Source of the DNA: Hyphomicrobiales bacterium
Lineage (GTDB): Bacteria > Pseudomonadota > Alphaproteobacteria > Rhizobiales > Methyloligellaceae
DNA length: 51,427 nt
Direction of reading: 5' to 3'
Assembly (NCBI GenBank): GCA_021775575.1
Contig: JAJFHO010000051.1
Span: 1 to 51,427, forward strand
Below are positions 23,130 to 31,528 of the stretch, in pieces (the stretch's first letter is position 1; every line of letters starts with the position of its first letter). Under the pieces are notes generated by a model. That model had not been told where the DNA came from and searched no databases. It saw nothing but the letters and a program-made list of their open reading frames with translations. The translations under genes and the position numbers were made by a program.

Positions 23130-24194
23130 TTAAAAGAGAGACAGCCCCGGGTCGCGCTCATCCTCTCCGCCGTCGCCCCGGTTTGTTTCTTCGGCATCGG
23201 AGGCCGGTGGGGCTTCGGAGGCGGGTTCCTCCGCTGAAAGTTCTTCGCCCGGAGGGAAGCCTTTAAATATATAGCGCTCCAACATCCTATTATAGGCGGT
23301 CCAGTTGCCTTCGTTTAGATCGTTTTCAAGTAAGGTTTGAACGGCCTTTACCTTGGCGTCTACATCGTCGATAAAAGATAAGAGTATCGCCTCTACCGTC
23401 TTCGGACGTTTTGGGGAGCCGTACTCGTAGATGCCGTGGTGGCTAAGGACTAAGTGTTTTACGAGTATGGACTTCTCTCTCGGGAAGTGGCCAAGCGCGC
23501 GTACCGCCTCTTCTATCATCTCGACACCTATCGTAATATGCCCGATAAGCTTACCCCTGTCGGTATAGTCTATGCCGCGTTTGTAGGATAGCTCGTAGAT
23601 CTTTCCGATATCGTGGAGCATGACGCCCGCCAGCAGCATGTCTCCGTCCACGCCCTCGTAGTGGGTGCTAACGAAACGCGCAAGCCCGCATACGGAGAGG
23701 ACGTGCTCTATAAGCCCGCCGAGATACGGGTGGTGCATGGCCTTGGCAGCCGGGGCAAGCTTATATAGCTCCCTTATCTCGCCTCCTTCTTTAAACATCT
23801 CCTGGAGGAGGGCTTTTATATCCTTATCCGTCATAGAGGCGATTATGGAGTCTAATTCCTTAATCATCTCCTCGGGGTCGCGCTCGGAAGACGGTAGAAA
23901 GTCGCGGAGATCGTAACGCCCCTCGGGTATGGAGGCAATTTGAGAGACGTTTATCTGGAGCTTCCCCTGGTATGATACGACGAAACCCTTTACGCGGCAG
24001 ACGTCGCTCTTAGCAAAGCCTTCGGATAGAATGTCGGCGTTATCCCATCCCCTGGCCTCGACCTCACCTGTAGAGTCCATTAGCCGTAACGCCAGGTATG
24101 GTTTACCGGTCTTTCCTACGGCAAGATCTTTCTTGGTGACGAGAAAGTTACCCTCTACCGGGCGTTTCTCCTGAAGTTCGTTTATCTTAAGCAC
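23130..24194 (-). CDS. YhaM-like OB-fold/HD-domain 3'-5' exoribonuclease
   Basis: 354 aa. An N-terminal OB-fold (about 14-90, with GKTGKPYLALRLMDSTGEVE) precedes an HD phosphohydrolase domain. The metal ligands are visible as HHPYLGGLIEH at 154-164, LHDIGK at 193-198, GHI near 219 and SHHG at 251-254. This is the architecture of YhaM/CBF1, which degrades RNA and DNA from the 3' end. A low-complexity acidic tail (about 318-350, Glu/Ala/Asp-rich) is extra. The start is GTG with AGGA five to six bases upstream, overlapping the epimerase stop by 8 bp. Nuclease activity is by family analogy. Confidence 0.82.
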   Translation of the reverse strand: MLKINELQEKRPVEGNFLVTKKDLAVGKTGKPYLALRLMDSTGEVEARGWDNADILSEGFAKSDVCRVKGFVVSYQGKLQINVSQIASIPEGRYDLRDFLPSSERDPEEMIKELDSIIASMTDKDIKALLQEMFKEGGEIRELYKLAPAAKAMHHPYLGGLIEHVLSVCGLARFVSTHYEGVDGDMLLAGVMLHDIGKIYELSYKRGIDYTDRGKLIGHITIGVEMIEEAVRALGHFPREKSILVKHLVLSHHGIYEYGSPKRPKTVEAILLSFIDDVDAKVKAVQTLLENDLNEGNWTAYNRMLERYIFKGFPPGEELSAEEPASEAPPASDAEETNRGDGGEDERDPGLSLF

Positions 24195-25146
24195 TTCTTT
24201 CCTCTCTCTTTAAAAACCACTCGACGTAGCGGGCTATACCCTCTTCTATGCGGACCTTCGGCTCGAAACCAAGGAGCCTCTTCGCCTTTGATACGTCGGC
24301 GTATGTTATGGGTACGTCGCCTGGAGCGGCGTCAAGATACTTTATTTTAGCTTTCTTACCAAGAACCCCCTCGATCACCTCTATGAGGTAACCCACCTCC
24401 ACGGTCCTGGAGCCTCCTATATTTATTATCTCATAATCAAATGGCGTGTAGACGGACTTAATTACGCCGTCTATTATATCGCCTACGTAGGTGAAATCCC
24501 TGAGGGCCCTTCCGTCTCCGTAGACCTCTATCTCTTTACCGTCGTAGATAAGGCGCGTAAACTTCCCTACTGCCATCTCCGGCCTTCCGGCCTCCCCGTA
24601 GACGGTAAAGAAACGGAGGCTCGTAACCGGAATGTTATAGAGGTGCGAATAGGTATAGCACTGGAGCTCGCAAGCCCTCTTCGTAGAGGCGTACGGGGAT
24701 ATCGGTTTGGTTATGGGGTCGTCTTCCGAAAAGGGGACCTTGCTGTTTAAGCCGTATACAGATGACGACCCGGCGAAGACGAAGTTCTTTAGATTCGCTC
24801 CCCTTGAGGCTTCGAGCATATTGAGGGTCCCAAGGGAATTTACCTCCTCATAGAGGATAGGCTCTTCGATCGAAGGCCTTACGCCCGCTCTTGCTGCGAG
24901 GTGGCATACGACATCAGGCTCGACCTCGCCAAAGATCCTCTTTATGGCCGCGCCGTCCCTGATATCCTCTTCATAGAGCGAAAAGTTGCCGTCGCCCGCG
25001 AAGGCTGCGACATTCTCCCTCTTCAAGGCAGGGTCGTAAAAGTCGTTAAAGTCGTCTATTACCGCGACCTTCTCGCCGCGTTCAAGGAGGGCCCGGGTAA
25101 GATTGGACCCTATAAATCCGGCTCCGCCGGTTACAATTATATTCAT
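24187..25146 (-). CDS. NAD-dependent nucleotide-sugar epimerase (UDP-glucuronate 4-epimerase-like)
   Basis: 319-aa extended SDR. The NAD-binding loop is GGAGFIGS at 7-14, the Ser/Tyr/Lys catalytic set is SSSVYG at 127-132 and YASTK at 152-156, and the substrate end shows RFFTVYG at 178-184 then GRPEMAVGKF. FNDFYDPALKREN near residues 33-45 and the RFFTVYGxxGRPxMA segment favour UDP-glucuronate 4-epimerases over GalE. The product could feed the LPS or another glycan. It is transcribed with the YhaM-like gene. The exact substrate (UDP-GlcA, UDP-Glc or UDP-GlcNAc) needs testing. Confidence 0.8.
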   Translation of the reverse strand: MNIIVTGGAGFIGSNLTRALLERGEKVAVIDDFNDFYDPALKRENVAAFAGDGNFSLYEEDIRDGAAIKRIFGEVEPDVVCHLAARAGVRPSIEEPILYEEVNSLGTLNMLEASRGANLKNFVFAGSSSVYGLNSKVPFSEDDPITKPISPYASTKRACELQCYTYSHLYNIPVTSLRFFTVYGEAGRPEMAVGKFTRLIYDGKEIEVYGDGRALRDFTYVGDIIDGVIKSVYTPFDYEIINIGGSRTVEVGYLIEVIEGVLGKKAKIKYLDAAPGDVPITYADVSKAKRLLGFEPKVRIEEGIARYVEWFLKREERSA

Positions 25147-25302
25147 GCGGATAACCTAACATGTATAAAGAAAGAAGGTCAAGGTCTAAGAGACCTGCTT
25201 CAGAAGAGGATAGAATATAATAAAACGAGGCACGCGGCGGCGGGGAAAGGTTGTTCCAATTACCTTAAAAAAATCCATGCGCAAGCTTTACAAGGAATAA
25301 TA

Positions 25303-25330
25303 TTGTAATAATAACTAAAGATGCTACAAT
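25303..25330 (+). promoter_or_regulatory. Sigma70-like promoter giving a leaderless archease-rtcB transcript
   Basis: TTGTAA (25303-25308), a 16-base spacer and TACAAT (25325-25330). The archease ATG starts at 25336, 5 bases after the -10 box, with no Shine-Dalgarno. The rest of the 189-bp divergent gap is AT-rich with no gene. Confidence 0.55.
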
Positions 25331-25335
25331 AATAT

Positions 25336-25761
25336 ATGACATACAGATATCTTGAACATATGGCCGATATGGGCATTGAATCCGAGGGTGATAGCCTCTG
25401 CTCTGCCATCGAAGACGGCGCCCTTGCCGTACTGAATCTCTTCTTTGATCTGAATACCATTACGGAAAAATCGAGCATAACCGTAAGGGCGAGAGCCGGG
25501 AGCATTGAGGCGCTCTTCGTCGAAGTCTTAAATGAACTCATATCCTTACGGGATAGGGACCAGATGGCGTTAAAACGGCTTATAACCACTGAATTTACGG
25601 AGGAGGAAGGTTCTTTCAGCTACCGCGGAGAGGCTTACGGCGAGCCCTTCGACATGGAGAATCACGCAGTCAAAAGCGAGGTAAAGGCAGCTACATACTC
25701 CGGACTCAGATACGAAGAGGTTAACGGCAGACATATCCTAAGGTGCCTCCTTGATATGTAA
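25336..25761 (+). CDS. Archease (RtcB activator)
   Basis: 141 aa, full length. HMADMGIE at 8-15, an acidic E-L-F-V-E-L-N-E-L-I helix near 59-69, EVKAATYSGL at 115-124 and the C-terminal RCLLDM with Asp140 reproduce the archease signature, including the metal-binding acidic residues. Archease promotes guanylylation and multiple turnover of the RNA ligase RtcB. The rtcB gene follows 28 bp downstream, making the pairing certain by context. Translation appears to start at the 5' end of the mRNA. Confidence 0.93.
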   Translation: MTYRYLEHMADMGIESEGDSLCSAIEDGALAVLNLFFDLNTITEKSSITVRARAGSIEALFVEVLNELISLRDRDQMALKRLITTEFTEEEGSFSYRGEAYGEPFDMENHAVKSEVKAATYSGLRYEEVNGRHILRCLLDM

Positions 25762-25789
25762 GGCGCACAGACTAAACGGATAAGCAACG

Positions 25790-27253
25790 ATGAATACGGA
25801 GTTCAAGAAAATCAGCGATTCGCTATGGGAGCTCCCCCGCACGGGGGATATGGTCGTCCCGGCGCGCATATACTGCGACGAAAATATGCTCAAGGGGCTT
25901 AAGCGCGACAGGGATGAGATGAAGAAAGGCTCCTTCACCCCGGCGCTCGACCAGGTGATAAACGTAGCGAGCCTCCCCGGAATAGTAAACGCTTCGCTCG
26001 CCATGGCCGATATCCACCCCGGCTACGGCTTCCCGATAGGCGGGGTCGGGGCCTTTGATATGGACTCCGGTGTAATAAGTGTAGCCGGAGTCGGCTTCGA
26101 CATCAACTGCGGGGTAAGGGTACTTAGAACTCCTCTAAAGAGAGAAGAAGTGGAGGGGCGGAAGGATCTCTTCGCGGATACGCTATTTAGAAACGTTCCC
26201 GCCGGTGTGGGCTCCACGGGAAAGCTTGTGCTGAGCGTAAGCGAGATAGATAAACTCCTCACCCGGGGCGCCAGGTACGTAATTGAGAAGGGCTACGGGC
26301 TGCCCGAGGATCTGGAGTATATGGAAGAGGGCGGCGCCATAGGAGGGGCCGACCCGGGGGCGGTAAGCCTGAGGGCAAAAGAGCGTCAGGCCAGACAGGT
26401 AGGCACTCTCGGTTCGGGAAACCATTACCTTGAGGTGCAGTACGTCGAAAAGATCTACGACCGGGACGCAGCCCTGGCCTTTGGCATAGAAAAAGGCGAC
26501 GTGATGGTCGCCATTCACTGCGGCAGCAGGGCAATGGGGCACCAGATAGGCACAGACTACCTGAAGACCCTTGAGGAAGCCAGCAGAAAATACGGCATAC
26601 CGATACTGGACCGTGAGCTCGTCTGCGCCCCGATAAGGAGCAAGGAAGGGCGCGAGTACCTCTCTGCCGTAAACGCCGCGATAAACTGCGCCTTTGCTAA
26701 CCGCGAGGTCATAACACACCTTCTTCGCCAGAGTACAAAGGAGGTCTTCGGTATAAGCCCCCGTGACATAGAGCTCCTGTACGATGTCGGTCACAATACC
26801 TGCAAGATCGAGGAACACGTCGTTGACGGCACTTTAAAAAGCCTGCTAGTCCACAGGAAAGGCTCAACGCGCGCCTTCGGGCCGGGAAGAAAAGAAGTGC
26901 CGGAGCGCTACAGGAAGATCGGCCAGCCGCTCCTCGTCGGAGGCTCCATGGGCACGGCATCCTATATACTAAGCGGAACGGAACTTGGCATGGAAGAGAG
27001 TTTCGGGTCGGCGATACACGGCGCTGGAAGGCTTTTATCCAGGATGAAGGCAAAGAAGCTCTGGCGCGGAAAGAAGATCATAAGCGACCTCGGGAAGGAA
27101 GGAATAAGCATCCGTTCAAGGAGTATGAGCGGAATCGCCGAAGAGGCTCCGGGGGCGTATAAGGATATAGACGCCGTGGTGGATATAATGGCGAGGGCCG
27201 GAGTAAACAGGAAGGTAGCTCGCCTTAAACCGCTTGCCTGCATCAAGGGATAA
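25790..27253 (+). CDS. rtcB: RNA-splicing ligase RtcB
   Basis: 487 aa. Mn/GTP-site residues are visible: DINCGVRVL at 104-112 (Cys107), GSGNHYLE around 208-215, HCGSRAMGHQIG from His243, YDVGHNTCK with His335, and SAIHGAGR with His410, the guanylylated histidine. GGSMGTASYIL near 384-394 is also conserved. RtcB joins RNA 2',3'-cyclic phosphate or 3'-phosphate ends to 5'-OH ends, acting in tRNA splicing or RNA repair. It lies directly downstream of archease. No rtcA or sigma54 activator rtcR is adjacent, so regulation differs from E. coli. The ribosome site is weak (GGATAA). Confidence 0.96.
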   Translation: MNTEFKKISDSLWELPRTGDMVVPARIYCDENMLKGLKRDRDEMKKGSFTPALDQVINVASLPGIVNASLAMADIHPGYGFPIGGVGAFDMDSGVISVAGVGFDINCGVRVLRTPLKREEVEGRKDLFADTLFRNVPAGVGSTGKLVLSVSEIDKLLTRGARYVIEKGYGLPEDLEYMEEGGAIGGADPGAVSLRAKERQARQVGTLGSGNHYLEVQYVEKIYDRDAALAFGIEKGDVMVAIHCGSRAMGHQIGTDYLKTLEEASRKYGIPILDRELVCAPIRSKEGREYLSAVNAAINCAFANREVITHLLRQSTKEVFGISPRDIELLYDVGHNTCKIEEHVVDGTLKSLLVHRKGSTRAFGPGRKEVPERYRKIGQPLLVGGSMGTASYILSGTELGMEESFGSAIHGAGRLLSRMKAKKLWRGKKIISDLGKEGISIRSRSMSGIAEEAPGAYKDIDAVVDIMARAGVNRKVARLKPLACIKG

Positions 27254-27345
27254 TCAGTAGCCCCGGATAACGCCACACAGGATAAAAGCCCCGCTCTTTC
27301 ATTCAGAATATAAGTAAGCGGGAAGAGTGTAAAAGCGTATCGCTC

Positions 27346-27519
27346 TTAACCGTAATCCTCGTCAAGGTAGAAGTCGTCGCGGTCCCACGCGTCGCTCTTC
27401 TTCTTTAGCTTTAAAGAGGCGAGGCAGCAGGCACAGAAGAGTTCATCGCCTATCTTATCTTCCTGTGATACGGGCACATCCGCATCGCAGAGCGGACACT
27501 CAAGGTAACCTTCGAACAT
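27346..27519 (-). CDS. Small zinc-ribbon protein with acidic DEDYG tail
   Basis: 57 aa from ATG 27519, which has GGAG six bases upstream; an in-frame ATG at 27582 lacks a good site and would add an unlikely basic leader. Cys8/Cys11 (CPLC) and Cys29/31/32 (CACC) form a probable zinc ribbon. The C-terminus is strongly acidic, ending DFYLDEDYG. The layout (two CxxC-like knuckles then an acidic tail ending near EDxG) loosely recalls LysW-type amino-group carrier proteins, but no lysine or arginine biosynthesis genes are near. It lies about 85 bp after gpmI in the same direction. Function unknown. Confidence 0.65.
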   Translation of the reverse strand: MFEGYLECPLCDADVPVSQEDKIGDELFCACCLASLKLKKKSDAWDRDDFYLDEDYG

Positions 27520-27604
27520 ATCTCGCTCCGGTAAGTATAGATAAATACGCCTGGCGGCTAATAAACTTCTATGGAGTGACACATTAAAACAAACCGTAAC
27601 AATC

Positions 27605-29128
27605 TCAGATAAGAGAAGCTCCGTCCATCTCTTCGGGCTTCTCTATCTCCATGATCTTCAAAATCGTTGGGGCTATATCCTTTAGCCCGCCGTCGTCCCT
27701 GAGCTTTACACCGGCCATCTTATCGTCAACGAGAATGAAAGGCACGGGCCGTATGCTATGCGCGGTGACGGCCTCATCCCGCTCGTTTATCATCTCCTCG
27801 GCATTGCCGTGGTCGGCTGTTATAAGCACTGCATAACCCTTCTCGCGGGCGGCGCTTGCGACAATCCCTACGGCCTCGTCAACCGCCTCGCACGACTCCA
27901 CCGCGGCCTTGAGGTTACCGGTATGGCCGACCATGTCTCCGTTTGCGAAGTTAAGCATTACAAAACCGAAGCCGCCTTCTTTTATCTTCTCTTCGGCGCC
28001 CCTGGCTATCTCAATGGCGCGCATGCGGGGGGCGAGGTCGTATGTGGGCACATCCCTTACGGAGTCGATGAGCTCGCGCTCCTCGCCCGGGAAAGGCTCC
28101 TCGCGTCCGCCGTTAAAGAAGAATGTCACATGGGCGTACTTCTCTGTCTCGGTTATGCGAAACTGCCTTATACCACGTTCGCTAAGCACCTCCGCGAGAA
28201 TCCTGCGGGGCATATCTTTATGAAAGAGGAGCGGAAGTTGAAGTGCCTTATCGTACTCGGTCATGCAGACGAAGCTTTTAAGCTCCGGCCTCGGGCTCCT
28301 ATCAAAACCGTCGAAGCTCTCTTTGGTAAATACCGATGCAATCTCTCTAGCGCGGTCGGCCCGGAAGTTAAAGAAGATGACCGAGTCGCCGGTTGAGAGT
28401 GCGCCTTCACCCTCCGGGCCTATCATCGTAGGGAGGACGAACTCGTCGTTCTCGCCGCGTTCGTATGATTCGGTGACGGCGTCAGTGGCGGTAGCCGCTC
28501 TTAGCCCGCCCCTGGCGGTGATGGCCAGGTAAGCCTTTTCCACCCTGTCCCATCGCTTATCCCTGTCCATTGCGTAGTAGCGGCCGCTTACCGTAGCTAT
28601 CCTGCCCACGCCGATCTCTTTAATTGCCGCCTCAAGGTCTTTAATGTAGCCGAGTCCGCTCTTCGGAGGGGTATCCCTGCCGTCAAGGAAGGCGTGGACA
28701 AATACCCTGGTAAGCCCTTCTTTCGCGGCGGCCTTTATAAGGGCCGTAAGGTGATCGAGATGGCTGTGAACGCCGCCGTCGGAGACGAGCCCCATCAGGT
28801 GAAGAGCGCCGCCGGATTCCTTAATGGCTCCCAGGGTCGCGGTAAGGAGAGTGTTAGCGAAGAAAGAGCCGTCGTCGATGGCCCTCGATATCCTCGAAAG
28901 CTCCTGGTATACTACCCTTCCGGCCCCTATCGTCAGGTGTCCGACCTCGCTATTACCCATCTGCCCCTCGGGGAGACCGACGCTCATGCCGCTGGGTATG
29001 AGCGATGTCGTGGGGTACGAGGCTTTTAACGCGTCGAGCTTCGGGGTAGCGGCAATGGCCGTGGCGTTACCGTCGAACGCTTCATTAACGCCCCAGCCGT
29101 CCATTATAATCAGGCAAACGGGTCTCAT
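27605..29128 (-). CDS. gpmI: 2,3-bisphosphoglycerate-independent phosphoglycerate mutase
   Basis: 507 aa, standard length for iPGM. It opens MRPVCLIIMDGWGVNE, with metal ligand Asp10, and has GQMGNSEVGHLTIGAG, in which Ser60 is the phosphoserine nucleophile. ADHGNAEEM near the C-terminus completes the alkaline-phosphatase-superfamily metal site. It interconverts 3- and 2-phosphoglycerate. A longer in-frame start at 29185 would add 19 basic residues overlapping the upstream gene; ATG 29128, four bases after the LapB stop, fits the family. It is co-transcribed with lapAB. Confidence 0.96.
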   Translation of the reverse strand: MRPVCLIIMDGWGVNEAFDGNATAIAATPKLDALKASYPTTSLIPSGMSVGLPEGQMGNSEVGHLTIGAGRVVYQELSRISRAIDDGSFFANTLLTATLGAIKESGGALHLMGLVSDGGVHSHLDHLTALIKAAAKEGLTRVFVHAFLDGRDTPPKSGLGYIKDLEAAIKEIGVGRIATVSGRYYAMDRDKRWDRVEKAYLAITARGGLRAATATDAVTESYERGENDEFVLPTMIGPEGEGALSTGDSVIFFNFRADRAREIASVFTKESFDGFDRSPRPELKSFVCMTEYDKALQLPLLFHKDMPRRILAEVLSERGIRQFRITETEKYAHVTFFFNGGREEPFPGEERELIDSVRDVPTYDLAPRMRAIEIARGAEEKIKEGGFGFVMLNFANGDMVGHTGNLKAAVESCEAVDEAVGIVASAAREKGYAVLITADHGNAEEMINERDEAVTAHSIRPVPFILVDDKMAGVKLRDDGGLKDIAPTILKIMEIEKPEEMDGASLI

Positions 29129-29132
29129 GGTT

Positions 29133-30500
29133 TCATACCAGCGCCAGGTTTGGTTGCGGCTGCTCCGCCTTTGGTCCCGGAGCAAGGCGGTTAAGCTTCA
29201 TGGTATTCCACTTCCGGCACTCCCGGCACCTTCCGGACCACCCAGAGGCTGTAACACCGCAGCTTGAACAGATATAAGGCGGCGGGAGGTCGCGCACTAT
29301 GCCAAGGGCCTTACTGAATATTTCGGAAGCGCTGTCGGTTCTCCCCCTCCTCAGATAGGCCTCGCCGAGGAGCAGGTCGAGGTAGTAGTTCTCCTCGACA
29401 TTATTCTTCACCCTCTCAAGCTCTTCAATCGCATCGTCCACCATCTCTATCCTGAGATAAAAACGCCCGAGGAGGAGCGCAAGCTCAACGTCCTGGGGCC
29501 TGTCCATAGCGGCCTGCCTGTACTCGTCCAGGATCTTCTCCGGCTCGGACTTCTTTAGCCACGCGTCTTCGAGCTTTACGAAAAATACCGGGTCCGGGTG
29601 CGCCTCGAAGGCCCTCCGCCAGATACGTATCGCGCTATCGATATCACCACTTGCCTCGTATATCTCACCGAGGAGGATGCTTGCCGGGATAAAGGAGTCC
29701 GAAAGCTTAAGTATCTCCTTTATAGCGGAGGTAGCCCCGTCGCTGTCTTCGGCTTCGGAGCAGAAGACGGCTTTCTCGTAGAGGAGCCCCTTAAGCAGCT
29801 CCCCTTCACTGGCGAGGAGTTCCGTATTGTCCACTCCCCTCGTGCCCTTGATGGTAGCGATAAGCTTCTTTTGAAGCTCCAGGGCTTCGCTTAAATCCCC
29901 GGAGCTGACTTTGAAATCCCTGAGGCGCGCCAGGGCGTAGCGGTTACCTGAGTCGAACTTAATGATATCCCTCCATGCCTTCTCCGCTCTGGAGTTATCA
30001 CCGGCGTCAGCCGATAAGTCGGCGAGCTTCAAGAGAAGCTCCATCGAAGCCGGGATCTTCATGAGGCCGCGCTCCAGTATCTCGACTGCGGCCTGAAGCT
30101 CTCCGGCGGCCTTATGAGCGTCGGCCAGGCGAAGATAAATATCAAGGTCCACGGGGTCGTACTCAAGGGCTTTAGTAAAGTAAGAGAGAGCCTTCGTTGG
30201 GTTACCCTGATGGAGGGCGGATACCCCGGAACGGTAATTTATCACCGCCGACTCGCGCCTCTTCCGCTCACGCGACACCCCGAGGTCCTTAATGAACCTT
30301 CTGATATCCGCGACGAGAGAGTTTAAGACCGAGAGGATTATGCCCAGGACGAAGCCTGCGATTAGCAGATAGGTTGCCGGGACGTTATAGCGGTAGGTCT
30401 CGTTAAATATGAGATCCACATTCGCCGGATTAAGGGTATGGAGGTAGAAGAAGGCGCCGGCTATGGCGATTATAAGGACCAGGAGAATCTTATAGTGCAT
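29133..30500 (-). CDS. lapB: Fused LapA-LapB-type LPS assembly regulator (TM domain, TPRs, rubredoxin-like zinc ribbon)
   Basis: 455 aa. Two membrane helices (about 5-21 and 43-62) with NPANVDLIFNxxYRYNVPATYLL between them match the LapA/DUF1049 domain. About nine TPR-like repeats follow (roughly 85-400). The C-terminus is a zinc ribbon with Cys411/414 and Cys425/428 (CSSCG...CREC), the LapB/YciM hallmark. In E. coli LapB guides FtsH to degrade LpxC and coordinates LPS supply; lpxC is in this window at 44031-44963. Here LapA and LapB domains appear in one polypeptide. The ATG has GGGGA five bases upstream. It is upstream of gpmI, 4 bp apart. Confidence 0.85.
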   Translation of the reverse strand: MHYKILLVLIIAIAGAFFYLHTLNPANVDLIFNETYRYNVPATYLLIAGFVLGIILSVLNSLVADIRRFIKDLGVSRERKRRESAVINYRSGVSALHQGNPTKALSYFTKALEYDPVDLDIYLRLADAHKAAGELQAAVEILERGLMKIPASMELLLKLADLSADAGDNSRAEKAWRDIIKFDSGNRYALARLRDFKVSSGDLSEALELQKKLIATIKGTRGVDNTELLASEGELLKGLLYEKAVFCSEAEDSDGATSAIKEILKLSDSFIPASILLGEIYEASGDIDSAIRIWRRAFEAHPDPVFFVKLEDAWLKKSEPEKILDEYRQAAMDRPQDVELALLLGRFYLRIEMVDDAIEELERVKNNVEENYYLDLLLGEAYLRRGRTDSASEIFSKALGIVRDLPPPYICSSCGVTASGWSGRCRECRKWNTMKLNRLAPGPKAEQPQPNLALV

Positions 30501-30542
30501 ATCGTCCCCGTAAGAGATTAACCTGCGTGATAAGATACGGCA

Positions 30543-30559
30543 CGGGGCTCAAAGCCCCG
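30543..30559. other. Stem-loop between rlmH and lapB
   Basis: CGGGGCT pairs with AGCCCCG (7 bp) around a 3-base loop, 25 bases after the rlmH stop on the minus strand. There is no U-tract, so it is a weak terminator or processing hairpin. Confidence 0.4.
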
Positions 30560-30584
30560 CAGCCACGAAAAGACTTATGGAGAT

Positions 30585-31064
30585 TCAGTGTGAGTAGGGC
30601 TCGCCCTTCATGATGGTAAAGGCCCTGTAGACCTGTTCAGCGCATACGAGTCTCGCCAACTCGTGCGGAAGCGTCATCGGCGAGAGCGACCAGACGAGGT
30701 CGGCCCTCTTCTTTACGTCCCCAGAGAGGCCAAAAGCCCCTCCGATTATAAAAACAATCCTGCTCTTCTCGCCAGACAAGGCCCCTTCAAAGACATTTGC
30801 GAATGGATGCGAGGCGAAGGTAGTGCCCTCTTCGGAGAGAGCTATGACATAATCGCCGCCTCCAAGGGGTTTAAGAAGCTTCTCCGCCTCCTTCTCCATC
30901 ACTGCGGTCGGGGTGGCCTTCCCCCCTCTCCCCCCGGCGGAGCCGTCCTTTACCTCTACTATATCAACCGATGCGTAACGGCCTATCCTCTTTAGATATT
31001 CTTCTACGGCATCCTTAAAGTACGGCCTTTTGATGCGTCCGACGAAGATGAAGAGGATCTTCAC
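30585..31064 (-). CDS. rlmH: 23S rRNA pseudouridine-1915 N3-methyltransferase RlmH
   Basis: 159 aa, a full-length SPOUT methyltransferase. IVFIIGGAFGLSGDV and LSLSPMTLPHELARLVCAEQVYRA form the trefoil-knot SAM site. The C-terminus ends PYSH, the conserved RlmH tail (YHH/YSH). It methylates pseudouridine 1915 in helix 69 of 23S rRNA on assembled 70S ribosomes. It lies 17 bp after rsfS, in the common rsfS-rlmH arrangement. Confidence 0.95.
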   Translation of the reverse strand: MKILFIFVGRIKRPYFKDAVEEYLKRIGRYASVDIVEVKDGSAGGRGGKATPTAVMEKEAEKLLKPLGGGDYVIALSEEGTTFASHPFANVFEGALSGEKSRIVFIIGGAFGLSGDVKKRADLVWSLSPMTLPHELARLVCAEQVYRAFTIMKGEPYSH

Positions 31065-31081
31065 TTAAGGCACACTTCAGC

Positions 31082-31516
31082 CTAAACCCCGGCCTTCCCT
31101 GCGGAGGAGCCAACGCCTTCGAACGGAACCCTCGGAGCGTCTGCCCAAAGGCCTTCGATATCGAAGTTCTCGCGTACGGGCTCGTGGAATACATGGACGA
31201 CTACGTCGCCGTAGTCTATAAGTACCCAGCGGGCCGTCTCCATGCCTTCCACCCCAAGCGGCCTTGCGTCCATGCCCTTCATCTCGTCAATGATGAAGTC
31301 GGCAGTGGCCTTTACCTGCCTGTCGGATGCGCCGTCACAGACGACAATGTAGTCGGCGACGGAAGATAATGCCCCTATATATATTACCGTAACGTTACCG
31401 GCGTGCTTCTCATCGGCAAAGGCCGCGGCTGAAAGCGCCCTCGCCTTTGAGCCGTCCGGGCTCTCCTTGCCGGTGGTCTTACCCAAACCCTCTTCCACTA
31501 GATTCTCTTCAGTCAT
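31082..31516 (-). CDS. rsfS: Ribosomal silencing factor RsfS
   Basis: 144 aa from ATG 31516 (GTG 31519 directly before it is an alternative start). DYIVVCDGASDRQVKATADF, WVLIDYGDVVVHVFHEPVRENFDIEGLW and the final WADAP region are the RsfS/Iojap pattern. It binds L14 and prevents subunit joining under nutrient limitation. The N-terminus has an extra 35-residue segment rich in Glu, Ala and Lys. It sits between nadD and rlmH, the usual conserved order. The ribosome site is weak, which may reflect coupling to nadD 12 bp upstream. Confidence 0.92.
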   Translation of the reverse strand: MTEENLVEEGLGKTTGKESPDGSKARALSAAAFADEKHAGNVTVIYIGALSSVADYIVVCDGASDRQVKATADFIIDEMKGMDARPLGVEGMETARWVLIDYGDVVVHVFHEPVRENFDIEGLWADAPRVPFEGVGSSAGKAGV

Positions 31517-31528
31517 CACTCGGTCTAT

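Noticed and set aside
26183-26818. A 211-codon minus-strand open frame inside rtcB
   Set aside because: It is antisense to conserved RtcB catalytic motifs and has no ribosome site; it is a by-product of codon bias.
27520-27582. Longer start (ATG 27582) for the zinc-ribbon protein
   Set aside because: It adds 21 basic residues with no good ribosome site, whereas ATG 27519 has GGAG six bases upstream.
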